The position numbers were made by a program, and so were the translations under genes. Positions 56,531 through 64,000 of a stretch of DNA of 64,000 bases are shown here, piece by piece. The notes beneath the pieces were generated by a model. The model saw only the letters and a program-made list of their open reading frames with translations. It was not told the DNA's origin and searched no databases. Source of the stretch: Ophioderma brevispina (Eukaryota > Echinodermata > Ophiuroidea > Amphilepidida > Ophiodermatidae); assembly GCA_023653785.1 (NCBI GenBank), contig JAMKCH010044186.1, positions 18,582 through 82,581 on the forward strand, in the 5' to 3' direction. The first letter of the stretch is position 1, and every line of letters begins with the position of its first letter.

Positions 56531-57825
56531 ATTAAATGATTTCATCTTTCTTTTCTCACTTTAAGAAATGAGGTCGCTTCCTGAATTCCTCTTTGCCATG
56601 TGAACGAGCATTACTCAGTCCATGCTCAGTCTCAGAGGAACCCAGCCATGCAAAAGAAAGTTCGTTTCTGGAAACTCGAATTTCATGATGCGTGTTACAA
56701 CCTTGTTAAGAATCAATTCATCACCTGTCCAATAAAATAAAGCACCAAACCACATCCTAAAGATGATAACTTTATCTTCTCATTGAGATCCAGATCATGT
56801 CAACATTAACCGATGGTTTGAGGGGAACGGACTGAGTAGTGAGTGGTTTATACAGCCTTCGCTGAGGGACTTATAAAAGTGTGAATCAAAATGTATCAAA
56901 GTGTGAAATTAGCCACCCACAAGGAATATGTTGAAAAACGCATATGGCAAAAACACACCCTTATGAAAAGGAGGAACCTGGAACACCATCTACACAAAGT
57001 TAGAAACTCCACTTCCAGTTACGTCTTCAAATTTCAAAAAGGGGTTCACTTGGTAACTTAGGCTTAGGTATCTTTGTTTTTATAACTTAATTATAGCTGT
57101 AAATGTGTACCATTAGTTTGATGGCTTGATAATGGCTATTTTGCTGGTTGTCTACAATAATGTGCTTTAAAATTTAATTCAAGGCCTATTTGCGCTCTTA
57201 CCATTAAAGGTGGTGTTAACTTGTTTATAGTCTTGTTTTGTATTTAAACTGTTATAGCCATATTCAATTTCTTTAATGTGTTTTATTCATTTTCAATTGT
57301 ATTTCTCCTTTGTAAACATTTTTAAGGTATTCAATCATTGATCCTAATCTAATATGTAAATTTTGTAGTTCAGTCTTCATTTTCACGTGTTTTTAATCTT
57401 TGTATTCCCTGGACCTCGTGGGCGAAGAATCATAATGCCGACTTGTATTGGGCACTGAATGTAGGTACCCTGTAAGAAGAAATACAAACCAGTCTAATTA
57501 GTTAAAGTTTCTTCTTCAATCAGGGTTGAGCATTTGGTATACACGAAGATAACCCCGAATCATCCTCTTTTGATAGTATTTTCTTCTGCTTGCAATTGCC
57601 TGTTACAAAATCATCTTTTGCAAGTTCACAATACCTCGTGCCACTTTTTTCCGCAATTGTTTTTCAATCTTTCCTATTCCTTTGCCAATGGTCAGACTAC
57701 CTCTATTAAAGTTGGTAATACCCGGCCCTTAGCTTGAAGATATCTGCAATACGTTTGTCAATATTTCTAGTATTGATTAGCCACTTTTCTCAAACCTTTT
57801 TGCCATTTCTTGTTATGCATCATCA
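56530..57825. other. Gene-free DNA
   Basis: No gene or repeat recognised. TTAAAGGTGGTGTTAA at about 57205 resembles a T2-type start but no partner end was found. Confidence 0.4.
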
Positions 57826-57997
57826 CTGTTCGCAATGTTCTGACGTTGTTTGCTATTTTGGCCGAATTCGCAAATTTCAACCGAAGTTCGCGATACTTTA
57901 TGCCGATGTTCGCAACACTATTGCCGATGTTCGCAATACTATTGCCGATGTTCGCAATAATTTTGCCAATGCTTGCAAGACAGTTTTGACGATGTTT
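57826..57997 (+). repeat. 21-bp tandem repeat
   Basis: The core 57901-57960 contains about three near-perfect copies of TTGCCGATGTTCGCAATACT plus one base; decayed copies extend on both sides. The 21-bp period keeps a frame open (a repeated ADVRNTI peptide), but the frame is short and does not look like a gene. Confidence 0.8.
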
Positions 57998-57999
57998 GT

Positions 58000-59425
58000 A
58001 TACGTTTCCTGATGTGTTTAATATAGTGTTCAGGTATTAAACCATCAAATCTCATTCCTGGCGTCAAATTCCTACAATATTTGGATTTGAAACATGTTTG
58101 ATATAAGAGTTTATATTTTTCAAGCTTTCATTAATGTTTTACAACAAGAGAATCACGGATGCATCAATTGGCAGCAACAAAATCAAGAAAACACAATACC
58201 AAGATGACTCAAAGCATTACACCACAGACAAAACAACATTAGAAGGTATCTAAATCAAACAATTACAAAATCACAATTCGTGTGGAGACAAAAATTAATA
58301 TTAAATCCCCGCTTTTTAAAGTGTATGACAACTTATTTTTATATGGAGTCTAGCTATTAAACATCAAGTTTTAGGTCATTCATGTTGTTTAAAAACATGG
58401 TGAAAAGATGTTTAAAAGGTGTTCTAATCATATGATTTTTTGAAATAGTAGGGAGTCCCTGAGTCCCTAAATGTGTTACTTTTAAAATTCATCACGAGTA
58501 AATCAAAATGGCTGGATTTTTTTAAATATTTTTTAACGCTGTTGGTAGTACATATTGGCGTTATCCGGAATGATAAAAAAAACATTTGAACAGTGCTAAG
58601 TATTATTGTCTCGGCTGTACGCATAGTCCGGAACAATGGTGAACAAACGGACAATCGGATTCAAGTTTGACTCTTAACGCAACATTAAGTTTCCGCTTTA
58701 TTCCGTTTGGCTGAGTCTATGGAGCCCGGACCTGCGGCTCCTCCGGCCTATATCTGCCTTTTTCACACCGGCAAAATAGTGTGGTCATCCTTAGTGGCGA
58801 CATTCACGTTCACTTTTTAGACAAGTCGTGCTGTGTATAATCACGAACTCAGTTATCTTATCATGTTTCGTGTGTCGATGACAGTGTATCAAATCTGTCC
58901 ACTATCCAGGAAAAGATTGGCATTTTCTATGGACACAATAATAACATGATAAAATATTAAGTTGTGAGAGACATGAGGAGATTTTCCAAATGGAACGCCC
59001 CAAATTTTTTCGAACCCGGGTTTTTTGCATATTTGTAATGCTTTCCAATGTTTAGATCACACCTGAAGTGAATAAGCCACTACGCCGTCTTTATTTAAAA
59101 ATATGATGATTAGTACTTTCTGGTCGTGCCCGACGAAAGTCAAAGCACGTGTTCTATGGGGACATTACGATAGTCAGGCAAGTTCCGAAGCAAGGTTTGC
59201 TGTTTTCCTTTTGTACTTTTTTGTCAATAAACCTCGGAACGTTCTTGGTGGTGATCTACAATTGATCCTGTGCAATTTGAGATAAATTCGTATCCTCGAA
59301 AAATCTCCTCCTGTCCACTTTAACCCACCTTTCCCCACGACAATTGAATTGAATAGACCTATAAATGGATAACAAAATTCCGTCAGACAGGCTCAACGTG
59401 GATGCCTCCTCAGTATAGAGCCCTT
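58000..59425. other. Gene-free DNA with a short hairpin
   Basis: A perfect 6-bp stem GGAGCC / GGCTCC lies near 58720-58742. Several small frames are unrecognised. Confidence 0.4.
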
Positions 59426-59426
59426 T

Positions 59427-60545
59427 CATCGAAGGTCGAATTAATATTGAATGCACTTTTGGTTGCCCTCCTGATCATCCAAGCATGCGAAGAGAAATAC
59501 CTGCACCTGGTTCCCCTGAAAAAATTTCTGTTATTTCTGCAAGTGACCCTTTGTATTCAACTGCATGCTTGGGTTGTTCTATGGAAGCAGGTCTGGTCAA
59601 GTTAACCTATTGACCTCCCTGTGAAACCGTCGTAATCTGGCCTTTCACGGAAGGTAAATTATATTGAATGAATGCATTTTTGCTTGCCCTGCTGACATCC
59701 CAAGCATGCGAAGATACAATACAAACGCACCTGGGTCACCTAACAGTTCAGTTTTCTGCAGGTTCTCGTTTGTATTTTCACGTGCATGCTTAGGTTTTGT
59801 TCTGGAGGCAGGTCTGGGCAAAATTTGACAGATATACCGGCTGCCAACCGCCTTAAATCCCGAGAGAGTTTCTTAAGCAAAGTCCCACCTCTTGCCCCAG
59901 TCTCTAGGAGTTTTAGAGAGTCGCCTTGTGAAAGACACTTGCCATCAACCAAGTAACATACTATCGGTATTTTTTGAACCTGGTGAGCCTCTCCCACCTG
60001 GAGCTGCCTCTCATGGCTGAATGGCGATGCCTCAAAGTTGATCCCAGAACTGACTCGATCTAATGTTCCTTGTAGATGTTGGGCTATCTGGAAGCGGATC
60101 AGAATGCTGCCTGTGGTTGTGGGACAGAATCACAGACAATGGAACACCTCTTGTCTGCCCATTGCGTAGGGCAACAGTACAACAAGGACCTGCGGTGGAA
60201 TTCAGTAAGCAGCCAGACGTTGTACCCATCTTTGGCTGGATCATATTTGAGACCCACAATGGTTTGGACACATAAGAGAAGAAGAAACCTCCCCTGAACC
60301 GTCCCTTTTATAGGGCGATTTCACGGAAGGTCAATTATGCTGAATGGACTTGTTGGTTGCCCTCCAGATCATCCAAGTATAAGAATAATACAATACAGTG
60401 TACTTGCGGTTCAACCCTAAGCATTCAGCTATTCTGCAGGTGACTCCTTTGTCATGGATGCTTGGGTTGTTCTGGAGGACAGTCTGCAAGTAACCTATCC
60501 AAGTTAACCTATCCGACCTCCTGTGAGAAGTGCGCCCTATAGCTT
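59427..60545 (+). repeat. Three-unit repeat interrupted by a retrotransposon fragment
   Basis: Three related units begin at about 59427, 59640 and 60316. Shared blocks are GAAGGT(C/A)AATTA, GTTGCCCTCCTGATCATCCA (or a close variant), CTGCAGGT-type and GCTTGGGTTGTTCTGGA(G) sequences. Units 1 and 2 are about 218 bp apart; unit 3 is separated from 2 by an extra stretch of about 455 bp (about 59830-60300) that contains the non-LTR remnant. Confidence 0.6.
60061..60200 (+). pseudogene. Non-LTR retrotransposon fragment (C-terminal zinc-knuckle-like motif)
   Basis: In the frame running 60076-60297 the translation contains CGCGTESQTMEHLLS followed by a C four residues on. This matches the C-x-C-G-x3-QTM-x-HLL pattern found downstream of the reverse transcriptase domain in many invertebrate non-LTR retrotransposon ORF2 proteins. 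Catalytic reverse transcriptase and endonuclease domains are not present, and stop codons lie just upstream in frame (about 60060-60075). It is a dead 3' fragment. Identification rests on a short motif and general family knowledge. Confidence 0.55.
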
Positions 60546-60549
60546 TTAG

Positions 60550-61145
60550 CTTACACACTTAGCTGATTTAGTGAGTAGATCTTGCTCTACCTACACCGTT
60601 CCAAAACACTTTATCCTATACCGGTTGAAAAAGGTTTGTCTTGCGACTTTAAAAAAAATATCCAGAAGATGGAAAACTCCTTGTATAATTTATTGACTTT
60701 ATTTCGAAACCAAAACTTATCACAGTGTTTTTGTTTCGTCATAAAAAGTTCTTATATTGAACACGTGCACTTCTTCCGAATTCCATCAGCTATAGTTCAA
60801 ATCATAGGGGTATTTGACGTCTAGTCAACTTGCGCCAAATTATGAAACATGAACATGAGCAAAATATACATCAAATGTCGCCGAAATATACAAATATTTA
60901 AACCACTTGTTTGTTGCACGAACTAGTTTGTTTGTCCTTGTTCGCAACTTCCGTTCCTGATGTTTAAAGTATGTAAATATAATCAAAAACACATATATTA
61001 TGAATATCAAAGCAATTGTAGTGTGGAAAATGCTGAAATAACTGTCATTGTTTTGCAATACACAAAGCATAATAAAACGTGTGACTTCCGTACGTTCGTG
61101 CTTAATTTCGTTTTCTTTTCATTGCGCAATAGGTTAAAATGTCTT
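60550..61145. other. Gene-free AT-rich DNA
   Basis: I see nothing to annotate here. Confidence 0.4.
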
Positions 61146-61201
61146 TGTCAAGTGTGGTCTGTGTATGATATGCTGTCAAGTGTGGTCTGTGTATGATATG
61201 C
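61146..61201 (+). repeat. Perfect tandem duplication of 28 bp
   Basis: Two copies of a 28-bp unit (TGTCAAGTGTGGTCTGTG and a further ten bases), at 61146-61173 and 61174-61201, with no differences. Confidence 0.9.
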
Positions 61202-61375
61202 TGATGATCTAAATCTAAATTTTCAACGGTACAAACATTTCTTTTTACTATTTTCCCGCCTTTCTGCCGATTTACAATATAGGCTATCCGTATGTTTTCC
61301 CGCTCTCGCGAAAAAAAATGGCGGTGTTGTTGTATATGCAAATTAAGCCTATGGTGCCAAAACAAATGTCGAAGT

Positions 61376-61450
61376 GTTTGGTTTGTTTGTTGTGTGTTTG
61401 TTTTTGTTTGTTTGTTTGTTTGTTTTTGTTTTTTTTTTGTTATTTTTTTG
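61376..61450. repeat. (GTTT)n-like microsatellite
   Basis: Irregular GTTT/GTTTT units ending in T-runs. They create lysine- and phenylalanine-rich spurious frames on the two strands. Confidence 0.85.
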
Positions 61451-61472
61451 TTAAGCGCGGTTTGCATATTCT

Positions 61473-61620
61473 TAAAGGGGTATTTTGTGATTCGTAACTT
61501 CGTCCCAACTTCAACTAAAAAGTTGAGATTTTAAATCACCCTCTTTTCACTGGTTGATCTAAATATTTGAAGTCCTTCCAATCTCCCGGCTGTACACTAA
61601 GAATAAATTATCCAAGTTTT
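61473..61620 (+). mobile_element. Diverged repeat with TTAAAGGGGTATTTTGTGA start (partial)
   Basis: Related to 8249-8420: similar start and the later block AAAAGTTGAGATTTTAAATCA. It resembles the left part of a T2-type repeat common in marine invertebrates (general recollection). No right end was found; the limit is approximate. Confidence 0.4.
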
Positions 61621-61624
61621 GTAC

Positions 61625-62205
61625 AATTGTCCTCAAGACATCATTTTGACAAACCGTTAGTACGTAATTCGATACATAGGACTGGTATAGAACTCATTTT
61701 GTAAAATTATAGTCACTTCCTTTCCTGGTCATTTTAAAAACAAAAAAATGAAAGTTTCACTTTCACCGGGGTTAGGGTATGCCGTCAAAGTCGTTGGGTA
61801 GGGGTACTACAGCCCAGCATAATTGTATTGTACCTTTTTTTTTAAAATATCGGGCACAGTATGACTCCTAAAACTAAATGTTGTATAATTTTATGTTGAG
61901 TATTAGAGCAGAAAAAGCAGGAAAATTTCAATATTCCTAACTTTTTTGCAGAAATTTCACTGATGTTTGCCCCCTCTAAAAGTCGTCACACCACCCACGA
62001 AAGAACAAATTTTTGGCACCCACGAATACATTTAAGGCAAAGCCCAAATTCTTTTAGGCGTGTCACGTGAGCAACAAGGTAAAGATTCGCTTTTTATCAT
62101 TTAAGTCCTGAAAGATTTCGAAAACGTAGCTTGCTACACCACGGCAAAGAACTTGTACGAAAGAGTGGCCTTCCAGCTTCCGTATGATTTTAACAATGTT
62201 TGATT
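61625..62205. other. Gene-free DNA
   Basis: No gene or element recognised; a tiny stem GAAAGTTTCACTTTC lies near 61750. Confidence 0.4.
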
Positions 62206-62209
62206 TTAC

Positions 62210-62403
62210 CATTAGCAGCGCCGGTTTCAACTGTCGAAATTTTTGGCCACACTTCTTCTCTCCATATCACTTCTGGCATATCTTTTTTCCAGTGCGATAA
62301 GTTGTTTGTTGGGCTAATTAATCTCAACGGACCAGTCGGGTCAAACACGCGGACACAATAAGAGAAATCATAATTCTGTCTATCGTTAAATCCCCCGCGG
62401 ATC
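62210..62403 (-). CDS. Possible internal exon of an unknown gene
   Basis: On the minus strand an open segment of about 64 codons lies between an acceptor-like ATTACAG (62404-62409) and a donor-like GTAAAATC (62202-62209). The translation has mixed, non-repetitive composition with stretches such as CVRVFDPTGPLRLISPTN and NLSHWKKDMPEVIWREE, which look protein-like; I recognise no domain. The full open frame spans 62190-62486. Two further minus frames upstream in transcription order (62681-62923 and 62928-63167) might be additional exons, but their junctions are unclear. A chance open frame remains possible. Confidence 0.25.
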
Positions 62404-62489
62404 CTGTAATTATATCCTAAAAATATTATGACACAATAACACTTTCCAACAGGCAAAAAGAACAAGAGCGGGGTCGTCATGGGCAATTT

Positions 62490-63245
62490 CGGGACTTTAT
62501 TTTGATGTCAATTTACGAGACTTATGGGAGGAAATACTGTAAATATTAAAATTATAGCGTGTCCGTCATTTTGCATTTCCTTAACGTTTTCATGACATGT
62601 TTTGTTGGAGTGGGTATCGTAATTATTCAGGAGAATCTTTTAAGGCATTTAATTAACTAATAAGAAGCGACTTGGGTTGATTACATTTTGTCGTCATCCG
62701 GGGCGCCCACTCGTGAAAATTGACGGGACTCACCAAACAATTTGCGTGATTTGCGACTTACAAAAAAGTGACGTACATTGATGGAAGAACTACAGCAAGA
62801 CTCGGCTTTAAATACTGGGTATGACGTTTCAATATTAAGTCCCAATATATGCAGGAATGAGGTATGCCATTTATTCGGCTCAATCACACGGCGCACATCA
62901 TACAGCGCATGACGGTATCTCATTACCTCATTTGCATTCTTTGGACCTTTTTATATGAATGTTCCAAATATTGCATCCAATATGTAATCCGGAGATTAGC
63001 AACCGATGGATTACGGTGATGAATCCTATATCATGATCTTGGTCCCATTCATTGTCCCTTTCACTTGGCACAATCAATTGTGTGCTCTCCCTTAAAGCAA
63101 TAACGGCAATTTTAAGGACCTCCGAATTTTCAAAATTTGAAGATTTTTGGCAAGTTGTGTTTATCATGTTTATAATGTCTAGTAAATTATATCGCGAGTG
63201 GTATGCTCAACAACATGCGTATTTGCCATAAAAGAGCATTTTTTT
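62490..63245. other. Anonymous DNA with two unassigned minus-strand frames
   Basis: Minus frames of 80 codons (62681-62923) and 79 codons (62928-63167) lie in series upstream of the possible exon, in different frames. A donor-like GTAAGT occurs on the minus strand within the first. Neither translation is recognised. Confidence 0.2.
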
Positions 63246-63300
63246 TGTTTTTTTAAAAAAAAAAAAAAATAAAAAAAAAAAAAAAAAAAAAAATTAAAAA
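63240..63300. repeat. T/A homopolymer tract
   Basis: A T-run followed by two long A-runs separated by single T residues. It might be a retroposon poly(A) tail, but no retroposon body was recognised on either side. Confidence 0.8.
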
Positions 63301-63461
63301 GGGAATGCGGGATCCTTTATGGTGGGAGGTGGAAACGCCAAATTTATGTCCGTATATGATGAAATAGTTCCACGCTCACGAAAATTTAACCCTATAATTT
63401 ATTAGTGGATGAGCCATAACCATCTAAATAGCCTTAGATTGTTACCACCTGGGCAGAATGC

Positions 63462-63939
63462 ATTTATACCAGGGCTACCTCATACTATGACAATAACAAA
63501 CTAAACAATTTTTCCTGATGGACCCTTCTCAAGGGTAGCTAAGATAGATAGGGGGTCGCAAAGCTTTACAGGGTTAAATGAAATGGTCATGTTGTGAATG
63601 CATATTGTGATACATTACCACAATATGATACCATTTCCACTGAAATGAACGTTTTTTTTAGTATTTGACCCCTGTAGAAGCTAAATTTAACCTTTGACCT
63701 ATAATAACGATTTTCACTTTATAACTCCATAAGGGTAAGTCAGAGAATACATAACTATACATTTTTAATCCTTGTGATCACACGAACCAAATTTGGTATG
63801 GAATTCAAAAAATGGACAACTTTCAATGTTGCCCCTTGTATAAGATTTGGGACCCTATCTCCTTAAAGCAATGATCCCTTCAGAATGGCGATCATACATT
63901 TTCGTGTGTGTCATAGTAATAGGTAGCCCTGTTATAAAT
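63462..63939. mobile_element. Inverted-repeat element with CAGGGCTACCT ends
   Basis: The 31-bp arms at 63462-63492 and 63909-63939 are inverted copies with three differences; the core reads CAGGGCTACCT and, at the right, AGGTAGCCCTG. The interior of about 415 bp is non-coding and contains smaller inverted words such as GATACATTACCACAATATG. Ends and length suit a MITE; target-site duplication is obscured by ATTTATA / TATAAAT symmetry. Confidence 0.65.
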
Positions 63940-63945
63940 ACCTCT

Positions 63946-63960
63946 CCCCCCCCCCCCCCC
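63946..63960. repeat. Poly(C) run
   Basis: Fifteen consecutive C residues just outside the inverted-repeat element. Confidence 0.9.
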
Positions 63961-64000
63961 AGGTGTACGACCACCATACCTAGCTCACCCACTAATACCT

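Noticed and set aside
61102..61467. 121-codon K/Q/T-rich frame
   Set aside because: It arises from a GTTT-type microsatellite read on the opposite strand.

Overview
This window looks like AT-rich eukaryotic, probably nuclear, non-coding DNA from an animal. The lack of long open reading frames, the tRNA-headed SINEs, the many short inverted-repeat elements (MITEs) and the recurring word TAGGCCTAT make me suspect a marine invertebrate deuterostome such as an echinoderm or hemichordate. The taxon is an inference and was not tested. I found no intact protein-coding gene, no rRNA, no convincing functional tRNA gene and no CRISPR array. The longest reading frames are about 130 codons, mostly in low-complexity or repeat sequence. 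The only recognisable protein relic is the C-terminal zinc-knuckle-like stretch of a non-LTR retrotransposon near 60.1 kb. A few anonymous segments could be exons, with low confidence.

Layout. 1-12 kb: mostly featureless DNA with a MULE-like MITE (1.95-2.16 kb, 10-bp target duplication), a nested palindrome (2.2-2.3 kb), a foldback MITE (5.83-6.39 kb) and a stem-loop element (11.13-11.44 kb). 12.4-12.9 kb: a MITE, a tRNA-like SINE head and another inverted repeat lie back to back. 16.33-17.19 kb: an inverted minisatellite, with two mirror-image arrays of a 15-16 bp unit, resembling a foldback (TU-like) transposon. 17.2-18.1 kb: a direct duplication joined through an A-run and half of a TA-inserting MITE. 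18.9-27.2 kb: three tRNA-derived SINEs, several inverted repeats and a tandem repeat. 28.9-30.7 kb: a second direct duplication, one copy carrying the complete MITE and the other the intact empty site.

33.4-51 kb is a nested duplication complex. It holds TTAA-flanked, T2/Kolobok-like MITEs, a tandem 1.1-kb duplication whose ends fall inside two of those MITEs, and a 5.65-kb block present twice (37.285-42.934 and 45.307-50.949). The seven differences I found between the two block copies are all one-base homopolymer contractions in the second copy. Each block contains its own internal 0.94-kb tandem duplication. Between the blocks lies a single noisy copy of the upstream module.

51-64 kb: a cluster of alternating palindromic motifs (51.9-52.2 kb), a second copy of the 12.4-kb MITE, a long inverted repeat next to a T2-like MITE, a 118-122 bp satellite interrupted by a MITE, short tandem repeats, a triplicated unit around the retrotransposon relic, a weak candidate exon on the minus strand at 62.2-62.4 kb, and a terminal inverted-repeat element.

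Nothing here forms a pathway or operon; the content is interacting mobile elements and duplications. Several duplications (A-run junctions, empty/filled pairs in tandem, homopolymer-only differences, an abrupt noisy-to-clean transition) may be assembly artefacts, for example two haplotypes placed in series. I found no convincing new biological system. The strongest leads are the inverted minisatellite, the exact empty/filled MITE pair, the T2-like family with its associated duplication, and the palindromic motif cluster at 51.9 kb.
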